Positions 26,001 to 32,846 of a stretch of 58,020 bases of DNA are shown one piece after another. How positions within the stretch are numbered: position 1 is the first letter of the stretch; every line of letters begins with the position of its first letter. The notes beneath the pieces were generated by a model that saw only the letters and a program-made list of their open reading frames with translations, did no database searches and was not told where the DNA came from. Source of the DNA: an uncultured Prevotellaceae bacterium. GTDB taxonomy: Bacteria; Bacteroidota; Bacteroidia; Bacteroidales; Bacteroidaceae. Where the stretch lies: the NCBI GenBank assembly GCA_902781315.1, contig CACZIT010000019.1, positions 1 to 58,020 of the forward strand, in the 5' to 3' direction. Position numbers and translations under genes: made by a program.

Positions 26001-28346
26001 TTCCACCTTCGGGTCTTCAAACACAATGAAGGGCAAGGTTTCGCCGGCCTCGCGAATCCACAGGAAGTCCTTCCACACGTCGGCAGCCTGATAGGTAGCC
26101 TTCTTGCCTGCGGGAACATAGAGTCCCTGGTTGGCTCGGTTGGGGAAGGCGTCGGCGCTCACCGTGATGGGTGTCGTCCAGTTCACGGTCACCGTCTTCA
26201 GTCGCGGCGTGTTGCGGAAAGCATACTGGCCGATCGATGTCACGCTGGCGGGGATGTTGATCTTTGGCAGCTGCGTACACCCGTCGAAGGCCGATGTGCC
26301 GATCGTCTGCACGTTCTCAGGGATGACAATCGATGTCAGTGACGTGCAGTAGGTGAAGGCGCTATTGTCAATCGCCGTCAGGCCCGTGAAGTACTGCAGC
26401 TCGTTGAACGAGGTGATGTTGACATTGCTTGAGAACACCGAGCCCAGCGTAGTCACCAAAGCGGCCTCGTCGGTCTGCAGCTTGCCGTCGCCGTCAAGAT
26501 CCCAGTTCTGCACGCAGAGGGCTTCCACGTTGGCATCGGCAAACTTGATGGTTGTCGAGCCGGCGCCCACTTCGCGGAAGTACTTGAACTCCTTCCATAC
26601 GTCGGCAGCCTGATAGGCAGCCAGTGTGCCCTGGGGCACGACAAGTCCCTGCCTTGTGCGGTTGGGGAATGCGGTGGCGGGCACCGGGAGGGGTGTCTGC
26701 CAGTTCACGGTGACAGTCGTAAGCGACGTGCACTGAAGGAACACATTCCCCTCAATATTCGTCACCGTCGAGGGGATTTCGATGCCCTTTAAGGCCTGAC
26801 AGGTGTGGAAGGCACTCTCGCCGATGGAAAGCAGACCGTCGGGCAGGGTGATGGTCTGCAAGTTATAGCAGCCCTTGAAAGCCGAGGGCAGAAGATACTT
26901 CGTGCCCTGATGCAGGGTGACCGTATTCAGGGCGGTGCAGCCCTCAAAGCAGTTACTATTGATGGAAACCACCGCACCCGGAATGCTGATGGTGGTCAGC
27001 TTCGTGCAATTCTTAAACGCTCCCTCCTTGATGTCGGCGACCTTGCTGCCGAAGGTTACCTCGCTCAGGTTGGTGCAGCCACTGAATGTATTGCTCCCCA
27101 CTGTAGCGGCATTGACACTGACGCTCACCAAACTGGTACAATTGGCAAAAGCACTCGCACCAATTGTGGTCACATTGTTAAGACTGGTGATGGTCGCTAA
27201 GCTACTGCAACCAGAGAAAGCGTATTTCCCTATTGCTGTGAGGCTTGTCGGCAAAACGACTGTAGGCAAGCTACTGCAACCAGAGAAAGCGTAGTTCCCT
27301 ATTGCTGTGAGGCTTGTCGGCAAAACGACTGTAGGCAAGCTGCTGCAACCCGCGAAAGCATTATCACCGATGGTCTTCACATTGCTGGGGATAGCAATGG
27401 CAGTCAGACTCGTGCAGCCACTGAAGGCTTGATTCCGGATTGTGGTTAAACCCGTGAAGTATGATAGTTCGTTGAAAGAAGTTATCTGGGTCTTTCCTAG
27501 GAAGGCCGTGCCCAAGTCGGTAACACTGGCGGCTTCTATCTTGTCGAGATAGCCATCGCCATCCTGGTCCCAGTTCTGCACGCAGATGGTTTCCACATTG
27601 GCGTCAGCAAAAGTTATTCTGCTGTTCTCGACGATTTCCTTAAAATCTTTCCAATAATCTGCTGCTGCATATGTAGAAAGACAACCCGCAGGAACATAAA
27701 GGGTTTGAGAGGAACGATCGGGGAAAGTGCTTCCTGAAATTGCGGCAGGATGGGATCCCTTAACAACAACAGATTTTAATGACATTTTACCTCCTGATAC
27801 AAACGTACCGAAAACACTGGCACCGATGGTTTGCATAGTACTTGGAAGTACAATTGAAAATAAACTTGTGCAACCATGGAAAGCCTTATCTCCAATAGAT
27901 GTTAGTCCCTCGGAGAGCGTAACGGCTATTAAATTCGTCGATTGCGAAAATGCTTCTTTTCCTATAGATTTGATTGTATTCGGAAGCACAATCGATTTGA
28001 TGCCATCTGTTCTACTCCCATCAAATTGCCTAACTGTCCCAGCATGAAATGCATAATCACCAATAGCTACAACCGTGTAGGTTTTTCCATCATTCTCAAC
28101 CGTACTAGGTATTATAACATCCTGATTCGCAAGTTCTCCATATTGGCCCATATAAGGACTATTATAACTATTATGCTGTGCCACCTCAACAGTGAGCAGA
28201 TTATCATCTAAAATTTTATAATAAATGGTTTGCCCTAGCTCATTCTCGGCAGTGAAATCGCCATTATACGCCGAGGCGGTCATATTCGTTGTCAGTAAAA
28301 ACAACAACAGAAGGAGTAAATGTTTGAAAAATTGGTTAGTTTTCAT
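23019..28346 (-). CDS. Giant BspA-like leucine-rich-repeat surface protein with dockerin-like C-terminus
   Basis: The 1775-residue protein has a signal peptide (1-26) and a mosaic layout. BspA-type LRR_5 repeats (for example SIGDKAFHGCTSLFSIVLPS) fill about 95-960 and are interrupted by three copies of a module with NWDxDGDG and EAA signatures at roughly 250, 610 and 785, which resemble EF-hand loops. Two beta-rich modules beginning VKGI..(N)Q.DVLGDG follow at about 965 and 1160. DUF285-type repeats of the form NVTDMSSMFxxCSSLTSLDVS occupy about 1430-1650. The end (1715-1775) holds two dockerin-like repeats, DVNGDGQITIADVTALVN and DVNQDNQITIADVTALVN. BspA proteins bind host matrix proteins and other bacteria in oral Bacteroidales; binding partners here are unknown. 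A perfect-looking promoter lies 354 nt upstream, leaving a long structured leader. Confidence 0.92.
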   Translation of the reverse strand: MKTNQFFKHLLLLLLFLLTTNMTASAYNGDFTAENELGQTIYYKILDDNLLTVEVAQHNSYNSPYMGQYGELANQDVIIPSTVENDGKTYTVVAIGDYAFHAGTVRQFDGSRTDGIKSIVLPNTIKSIGKEAFSQSTNLIAVTLSEGLTSIGDKAFHGCTSLFSIVLPSTMQTIGASVFGTFVSGGKMSLKSVVVKGSHPAAISGSTFPDRSSQTLYVPAGCLSTYAAADYWKDFKEIVENSRITFADANVETICVQNWDQDGDGYLDKIEAASVTDLGTAFLGKTQITSFNELSYFTGLTTIRNQAFSGCTSLTAIAIPSNVKTIGDNAFAGCSSLPTVVLPTSLTAIGNYAFSGCSSLPTVVLPTSLTAIGKYAFSGCSSLATITSLNNVTTIGASAFANCTSLVSVSVNAATVGSNTFSGCTNLSEVTFGSKVADIKEGAFKNCTKLTTISIPGAVVSINSNCFEGCTALNTVTLHQGTKYLLPSAFKGCYNLQTITLPDGLLSIGESAFHTCQALKGIEIPSTVTNIEGNVFLQCTSLTTVTVNWQTPLPVPATAFPNRTRQGLVVPQGTLAAYQAADVWKEFKYFREVGAGSTTIKFADANVEALCVQNWDLDGDGKLQTDEAALVTTLGSVFSSNVNITSFNELQYFTGLTAIDNSAFTYCTSLTSIVIPENVQTIGTSAFDGCTQLPKINIPASVTSIGQYAFRNTPRLKTVTVNWTTPITVSADAFPNRANQGLYVPAGKKATYQAADVWKDFLWIREAGETLPFIVFEDPKVEEICLANWDSDGDGYLQMDEAAAVTSLGNEFKNSEIVTFDELIYFTGLIVTGAQSFRGCTSLRSIVLPSGLSTISGQTFYGCTSLASVEIPTSVTAIQGSAFSGCTALKDIDIPSSVTTIGGTAFNGCTSLEEVTVHWTTPITDVDETAFPDRASQWLNVPSGTKAAYHAADVWKDFLMDYGLAVKGIDVSIKNQTDVLGDGKVSYDPDTHVLTLNNADISTNAAPGIQVTTYFVHDDLTVNLVGSNTMAVNGYVAMPLRCNTTITGTGTLTLSGTGGYIGMRAAKQLTIEGGCIINASDINSSVDGASLLIRDVDTQVNLTTDIYGFDSVTLEDGLTFTKPLGGYYDTTNKYVATIFGSQWNSGVTISSRGDYGLSVKGISVNPANQDDVLGDGTVSFDPATLTLTLNNANIVTESGHAIETTADYSGEQLIIKLLGQNYIDSGDDYEADIVLSTNTFIKGPGELTLEDNSSSAIWINGGHHLFITNGCTIRARFISVPGFYTGSDTGNLIVTGADTRIILRAGDETEANIYGFNDVLLDEDSGLQFTYPAGAWYDNENEFCVMCDEGEAYGVTIECPPYVVYDSSTTTLTFYHDRQRSTHNGTTETTYDLNAGENAPGWRSDDSYANVTTVVFDESFAQARPTSTASWFAGMTNLTTITGIENLNTSEVTSMRSMFFNCSSLTSIDVSHFDTQNVTSMRTMFYNCSGLTSIDVSHFDTRNVTIMRSMFSGCSSLTSLNVSNFDTRNVTDMSSMFLACSSLTSLDVSSFNTSNVTDMSYMFQGCSNLTTFDLSHFNTQNVTNMSFMFYRCTGLTNVNLSSFNTQSVTTLSYMFGACPSLTTLDLSSFNTATVTNMSYMFVNCSNLKTIYVGDGWSTEGLTGANSSTNMFAACTSIVGGKGTVYDSSHWDKEYARIDGGPGSETPGYLTEKPDFLLGDVNGDGQITIADVTALVNIILGKDTTGQYNHAAADVNQDNQITIADVTALVNKILGK
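27202..27339. repeat. Near-perfect tandem 69-bp duplication inside the BspA-like gene
   Basis: Units 27202-27270 and 27271-27339 differ by one base and encode one 23-residue leucine-rich repeat each (IGNYAFSGCSSLPTVVLPTS versus IGKYAFSGCSSL...). The near-identity at the DNA level shows recent duplication or gene conversion and a site of repeat-number variation. Confidence 0.9.
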
Positions 28347-28396
28347 ATTGCTTTAGTTTTTAGTTATTATTACTTATTATGTTTCGAGAATGTGTT

Positions 28397-28571
28397 GCGT
28401 CTTTTGGACACAAAAAGAAAACGTGGACTTTTTACTTCGTCTACGTTTCCGAGGTGTCGCCAAACACCCAACATTCTATATCCGAGTAAAAGCCCACGCC
28501 AACCGGCGTGAGCATCCGTGCCTTTACTCTTGAATGTTTCTTGGATTTTGGCGAAATTTCGGAAACAAGAA
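28397..28571 (-). ncRNA. Candidate structured RNA in the leader of the BspA-like gene
   Basis: Within 175 nt there are nested and consecutive stems: AACATTC/GAATGTT (28470-28476 with 28532-28538) enclosing GAGTAAA/TTTACTC (28484-28490 with 28523-28529) enclosing CACGCC/GGCGTG (28495-28500 with 28505-28510); GGTGT/ACACC (28453-28457 with 28464-28468); an 11-bp stem with one mismatch at 28417-28427 with 28440-28450; and TTCTTG/CAAGAA (28538-28543 with 28566-28571) enclosing CGAAATTTCG. A minus-strand promoter lies upstream at 28700-28731 and the coding start downstream at 28346. I cannot match it to a named family from memory; the published Bacteroidales-1 motif should be compared. Confidence 0.55.
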
Positions 28572-28699
28572 TCTAAGCGGACGCTTCATCCTATATGTCT
28601 TTTTGTCCTTTTTGTTTTATGTCATAGGCGGTACATTAATAGTTTCTGGTTTCAAGTTTCAAGCTTTTGGTTTCAAGCTTGTAGTTGCTATTACAGGGG

Positions 28700-28731
28700 C
28701 AAAGATAATCAATTCTTCTGATATTTCCAAA
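28700..28731 (-). promoter_or_regulatory. Consensus promoter upstream of the BspA-like gene leader
   Basis: On the minus strand TTTG (28728-28731), 20 nt and TATCTTTG (28700-28707) match the Bacteroidetes form exactly. It would start a leader of roughly 350 nt before the coding start at 28346. The remainder of the 28572-28699 gap contains GTTTCAAG-type low-complexity words. Confidence 0.65.
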
Positions 28732-28819
28732 TATTTTACTAACTGATTGAAAAAAAACAGCTTTTTCTTCCAACCGCAGATTATAAATGGCTGTTGTAGT
28801 TGTAGTTTTTTGTGGAGGA

Positions 28820-29419
28820 TTAAATCTTGTTGATATCTACGTACCCGTGCATCACGGCATAGATAGTGAGGGCGGAGATGCTCTTCATGCCGAGCTTCTC
28901 CATGATGTTCTTGCGATGGGTGATGACCGTGGTCAGACCGATGTTCAGCCGGTCGGCTATCTCCTTGTTGATATACCCCTGCGCGATGAACGACAGAACT
29001 TCTATCTCGCGGTCGGTGAGCACCTTTGCCTGCAACGCACGGGGCATGGACGGCAGGTTGCGGCCTGCGCCGTGGGCATGCTGTTCCAGTATGAGCAGCG
29101 AGCGCACCAACTGCGACTCGGGCACGTTGATGCACAGCGAGTGGAAGTCCTTCAGCTGCGTTTCCGGGTTGACAGATGCGGTGAGCACGATGGTCTTGCG
29201 ACGACGCTCAAGAAAGAACTGACGGTTCTCCAGCACCAGATTCATCGACACGAAATAGTGGACGAACGATTCAGGATCGTTTGCCTCCAGTTCGGCAATC
29301 GAGCCGAACACATCGACCGTCATGATGGGCATGACGTTCTGCAAGATCTGCCGCAGTCCTACGGCAGCAAGCGTGTTGCTGTCGACAATAGCGATATGTG
29401 GGCGTCCGTCGTTCATCAT
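28820..29419 (-). CDS. LuxR-family response-regulator-like transcription factor
   Basis: The 199-residue protein has an N-terminal receiver-like domain (IAIVDSNTLAAVGLRQIL) and a C-terminal LuxR helix-turn-helix (about 133-195, LTDREIEVLSFIAQGYINKE, TVITHRKNIMEKLGM). The usual acidic phosphorylation pocket is poor: only one Asp follows IAIV, and no clear phospho-Asp is visible at the third strand (around TVDVFGSI). It may therefore be a degenerate receiver. The helix-turn-helix resembles that of the di-iron regulator at 36557-37513, both ending in a VDI motif. It is downstream of nrdDG but separated from it by a terminator and has its own -7 element. The ATGs at 29419 and 29416 are both possible. 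Confidence 0.85.
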   Translation of the reverse strand: MMNDGRPHIAIVDSNTLAAVGLRQILQNVMPIMTVDVFGSIAELEANDPESFVHYFVSMNLVLENRQFFLERRRKTIVLTASVNPETQLKDFHSLCINVPESQLVRSLLILEQHAHGAGRNLPSMPRALQAKVLTDREIEVLSFIAQGYINKEIADRLNIGLTTVITHRKNIMEKLGMKSISALTIYAVMHGYVDINKI

Positions 29420-29441
29420 ACGATACTTTGGTATTTGCCTG

Positions 29442-29449
29442 CAAAGGTA
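29442..29449 (-). promoter_or_regulatory. Candidate -7 element for the LuxR-type regulator
   Basis: The minus strand reads TACCTTTG, 22 nt before the start codon and just after the nrdG terminator. No TTTG partner is visible because the terminator hairpin occupies that position. Confidence 0.5.
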
Positions 29450-29450
29450 C

Positions 29451-29490
29451 AAAAAAAAGTCCAATACGCGCTTTCGTATTGGACTTTTTT
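29451..29490 (-). terminator. Intrinsic terminator after nrdG
   Basis: AAAAAGTCCAATACG and CGTATTGGACTTTTT form a perfect stem with a 6-nt loop and A/T-runs on both flanks. It separates nrdG from the LuxR-type gene. Confidence 0.85.
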
Positions 29491-29509
29491 GTTTTTTCTT
29501 TCCCAAAAT

Positions 29510-29977
29510 CTACTTCTTCCAGAAGCGCGCAGTGATATCCTGCATTTCGCCTTCGGCCCCTATGCGATAGAGCCGCTGGTTGGTAGTGGGCTTCGAGAGC
29601 GGTCCCAGATGTGCGATGTATGGACCAATCTTAATGTAGTCGAAATGCCGGCGATCCACGAGGGGCGAGATGCGCAGCCTACCGCTATACCACGCCACCT
29701 TATAGCGCGGATAGCGCTGGTGGATGTATTGCGCCAATGCGTCTACAGTATCGGGCTCGGCATCGCCCCCCATCAGGGCAATGCAGGTGATGTCGCTGCC
29801 AAACTCGCCGACGAAGGCGTCAATGGCGGCCTCGTCGAGCGGTTCGCCGATGTCCTCGGCCAGATACGAGCTATGGCAGCCGGGACAATGGCACGGACAG
29901 CGCGAGATATTCACGGAGAGCGTCGTCTCGTCAGGTATTTCCTGAAAGACGACGCCTGTATTCACGTATTTCAGCAC
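29510..29977 (-). CDS. nrdG: Anaerobic ribonucleotide reductase activating protein
   Basis: NrdG is a radical-SAM enzyme that generates the glycyl radical on NrdD. The 155-residue protein has the iron-sulfur motif as C27-x3-C31-x2-C34 within SRCPCHCPGCHSS, followed by the GGDAEP segment that contacts S-adenosylmethionine and LAQYIHQRYP. The length is usual for the class III activase. It follows nrdD by 50 nt on the same strand and is followed by a terminator. Confidence 0.95.
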   Translation of the reverse strand: MLKYVNTGVVFQEIPDETTLSVNISRCPCHCPGCHSSYLAEDIGEPLDEAAIDAFVGEFGSDITCIALMGGDAEPDTVDALAQYIHQRYPRYKVAWYSGRLRISPLVDRRHFDYIKIGPYIAHLGPLSKPTTNQRLYRIGAEGEMQDITARFWKK

Positions 29978-30027
29978 GATTAGATAAAATCTCTAAACAC
30001 TAAAAAACTTAACGTTCAACTAAAACA

Positions 30028-32136
30028 CTATGCTTCCACCAGCTTTTCCTTGCCGGCATAGTAGCGGCGGTGCTCCTCCTGCTGACGGGGCAGCGAGAAG
30101 TTGCTCACGCGCTTCAGGTAACCGATGATGCGGGTCATGTAATCCACATTCTTCGAGCCGCACTTCGGGCACTCGTGCAGATAGCGTTTGTCGATGTGTC
30201 CGCAGTCGTTGCAGATCGTGTTGGGAATGTTGAATGTGAAGTAGTTGCATCCCTCCTTGGCAGCCACGCAGAGCAACTGGCGGTACTGCGTCTTCGAGAG
30301 GTGCTCCTCGAGGTTCATGTGCAGGGCCGAGCCACCAGTGAGGTGCTGTATGTAAGGTGCACCGTGCAGTTTGAACTTGTCGATAATGTTCAGCGAGTCG
30401 TCCTCAACCACATAGAAGTAGCTGTTGTAGCAGTCGCGCGGCACGAAGTAGCCGTCTTCGCGGTCCCACTTGGCGTGCTTCACACCGACGTTCTCGGCAG
30501 GAATCATCTCGCAGTTGAAGAGCACGTCCTTCGTGCGATACTCCTTGTTCTTCTTCTCCACCAGACCGAGCACCTCCTGCACGAAGGCCAGATACTTCGG
30601 GTTGTCGTTAATCTCGAGGCCCATGAACTCGGCAGCCTCCACCATACCGTTGATACCGATGGTCAGGTACTGACGGGCAATGTTGATGTAGCCGGCGTCG
30701 AACAGCGGCAGCATACCGTGACTCTGCAGTTCCTTCAGATTCTCGTTGTAGGCCAGCTGCACCTTGTGGCAGAGGTCGATGATGTGAGTGAGGAACTCGC
30801 GGTAGTCCTTACCGTTGTTCACGGCATACTGTATGCAGCGGTTCAGGTTGATGGTCAGCACACTCTTCGAGCCTGTCGACACACCGCCGGCACCCAGCGT
30901 GTAGCTGAAGCCGTTGTCCTGAATCTCGTTGCGCAGGCGGCAGCAGCTCGACAGCGAGTCGGCATTGTCGCTCATGTAGGTGAAGAACGAGTGGCCCTCG
31001 GCATACATCTCAGCCGTGAAGTCGGCCCACTCCTTGTCCACGCAGTCGCCGTCCTTCGTCAGCAGCGCCATGGTCTCCACGGGGAAGGTCAGCACGGTCT
31101 TCGTGCGCTCCTTGTTGAACCACTTCATGAAGCGCTTCTGCAGCCAGGAGAGTCCGTCCCAGTCGGGTTTCGAACCATCGGGGAAGTAGAACTCGCCGAA
31201 GAGGCTCTCGAAGTAAGGACGGTCGTAGTAGGCCACGTTCCAGAATACTGCCTGGTAGTTGCGGGCACCCGTGGGCTGGTTCAGCGAGTAGACAATCTGC
31301 TCGAAGTAGTCGGTGATGACCTTGTCAATCGTGCGCTGCTTCAGCGAGAGATCCACAACGCGGTCGGGATCCTTATAGTAGTCCTGACCGTACTCCTTCT
31401 GGATGAAGTAGTTCATGTACATCAGGAACTCGGGCGTGGCGCAGGCACCACTCAGCATCGAGCTCACCATGAACACCATGTTGACGAAGCCACCGCAGAA
31501 CGACTTCAGGTTGGTCGGAGCCGTAGAGTTGCCGCCTATCGACGTCGTACCACCGATGAGCCAAGGGTACATCGTGATGGAAGCACAATAGTTGGCCAGC
31601 GAGGTCTCGTCGTTCTTATATATAAAGTGGTGGGTGAGCATGTCGATATATTCGTCGGACATGGGCTTGCCGTACATCTTTTTGATGCGGTCGGTCAGCA
31701 GTCTTCGGTTCAGACGAATGAAACTTGCCTTGGGCAGTTCGCCTATCAATGTTGCAATATTCTTATGTTCGACGTTTGCGTTTGCGTCATACTTTGAACC
31801 TGTTGCAGCATTGGCAGCATCGCAGTAGTCTGACAAAAATTTCAATTTCTCCAACGTCTCACGGTCTTCCGTGTGCTGTTGGCGATAGAGCATAAACGAC
31901 TTCGCCACCTGGTAGTAGCCCTCACGCATCAAGGCCTCTTCCACCTGGTTCTGAATGTCTTCAACCTTAATATCCTCGCGCAGCTCTAAGTGGCTGAGTA
32001 TCTTGTAGATACTCCCCAAATCAACTGGCTTGTCAACACTCTCGAATGCCTTCACGATGGCATTCATAATTTTGTCCAGCGAGAAGCGATCTTTCGTTCC
32101 GTCACGCTTCGTAATTGTGAAATTTTTTATCTCCAT
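30028..32136 (-). CDS. nrdD: Anaerobic (class III) ribonucleoside-triphosphate reductase
   Basis: NrdD reduces ribonucleoside triphosphates to deoxyribonucleotides under anoxia using a glycyl radical. The 702-residue protein has an N-terminal ATP-cone (about 5-95, TITKRDGTKDRFSLDKI), the large catalytic barrel, a C-terminal zinc site of four cysteines (C642, C645, C656, C659) and the glycyl-radical glycine in RIIGYLKRV (G672). It forms an operon with nrdG, its activase. A near-consensus promoter lies at 32258-32287. No aerobic class I genes are in the window. Confidence 0.97.
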   Translation of the reverse strand: MEIKNFTITKRDGTKDRFSLDKIMNAIVKAFESVDKPVDLGSIYKILSHLELREDIKVEDIQNQVEEALMREGYYQVAKSFMLYRQQHTEDRETLEKLKFLSDYCDAANAATGSKYDANANVEHKNIATLIGELPKASFIRLNRRLLTDRIKKMYGKPMSDEYIDMLTHHFIYKNDETSLANYCASITMYPWLIGGTTSIGGNSTAPTNLKSFCGGFVNMVFMVSSMLSGACATPEFLMYMNYFIQKEYGQDYYKDPDRVVDLSLKQRTIDKVITDYFEQIVYSLNQPTGARNYQAVFWNVAYYDRPYFESLFGEFYFPDGSKPDWDGLSWLQKRFMKWFNKERTKTVLTFPVETMALLTKDGDCVDKEWADFTAEMYAEGHSFFTYMSDNADSLSSCCRLRNEIQDNGFSYTLGAGGVSTGSKSVLTINLNRCIQYAVNNGKDYREFLTHIIDLCHKVQLAYNENLKELQSHGMLPLFDAGYINIARQYLTIGINGMVEAAEFMGLEINDNPKYLAFVQEVLGLVEKKNKEYRTKDVLFNCEMIPAENVGVKHAKWDREDGYFVPRDCYNSYFYVVEDDSLNIIDKFKLHGAPYIQHLTGGSALHMNLEEHLSKTQYRQLLCVAAKEGCNYFTFNIPNTICNDCGHIDKRYLHECPKCGSKNVDYMTRIIGYLKRVSNFSLPRQQEEHRRYYAGKEKLVEA

Positions 32137-32257
32137 TTGGGTTTAGGTTTTGGAAAACTTTTAGAGAGAAAATTTTCGAAAAGTTTACCGTTTTGGAAAA
32201 TCCCTCCAACATCTTTCTCCTTCCAAGTTTTCTTTTTTGTTAATTCAATTGCGTCTG

Positions 32258-32287
32258 CAAAGATAACAAAAAAGATGATATTACAAG
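32258..32287 (-). promoter_or_regulatory. Promoter candidate of nrdDG
   Basis: The minus strand carries TATCTTTG (32258-32265) with CTTG 18 nt upstream (32284-32287), one base off TTTG. The transcript would have a leader of about 115 nt. Confidence 0.55.
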
Positions 32288-32379
32288 CGATGAAACCGAA
32301 GAAAATTTCCATTTTTACAAATTTTAATATATGGAAAATTTGCACTTGTTTGCAGTTTTCAGTTAACAGCAAACGTCAA

Positions 32380-32815
32380 ACATGCTGATAGTCAAAGCCC
32401 AAGGAAGACTGGCTGGCAAAAATGGCAAAAAACAGAGCTTGTCAAATTCTTTGGCCAACGAACCCCCTTGTAGATTTTAAAATTCTGAATCGGAAAACTT
32501 TTGGTCGCAAATACGGCCGTATTTTGAGAAGTTAGCTAACGCCTTATGAGTCAGCCGTTTAGTTGTTTACGAGCCGTCTCCTCACCTTTCCGATGGTTCT
32601 ATACCTATGGTTTAGACCCTCCAGACCTATGCTTTAGTACCTACAGAGCATTGAGATAGACCTGCCATATGGTAGGTCTGCAGGCATCAAACCATAGGTT
32701 TACAGCAGCTGTAGCACGAGTTTGGCCCATAAGAAAGCACAAGAAAGCCCCCTAATCCTGCGGATCAGGGGGCCGAAAATGTTTCACGCGTTCTATTTCA
32801 ATGTTTCACGCGGAG
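32380..32815. other. Non-coding stretch with repeated words and a near-perfect palindrome
   Basis: No gene is visible. CTATGGTTTAG, CTATGCTTTAG and the reverse form CCATAGGTTTA occur within 32608-32704. A palindrome GACCTGCCATATGGTAGGTC with one mismatched pair lies at 32659-32678. AATGTTTCACGCG occurs twice, at 32778-32790 and 32800-32812. These could be parts of a dispersed non-coding repeat; I cannot tell from one copy. Confidence 0.45.
32748..32772 (-). terminator. Hairpin downstream of the Omp28-type gene
   Basis: CCCCCTAATCC and GGATCAGGGGG pair with one A-C mismatch around a three-base loop. On the minus strand the hairpin is followed by a T-rich stretch (CTTTCTT). It lies 75 nt after the stop at 32847. 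Confidence 0.5.
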
Positions 32816-32846
32816 GTTGTTTTGTATGAAAAATTCAGCAAAATGC

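Noticed and set aside
30070-31797. Long plus-strand frame opposite nrdD
   Set aside because: It is a shadow of nrdD, whose ATP-cone, zinc site and glycyl radical site are clear.
32127-32372. Small minus-strand frame upstream of nrdD
   Set aside because: It contains the nrdD promoter candidate and codes for a Phe/Ile/Lys-rich sequence typical of A/T-rich non-coding DNA.
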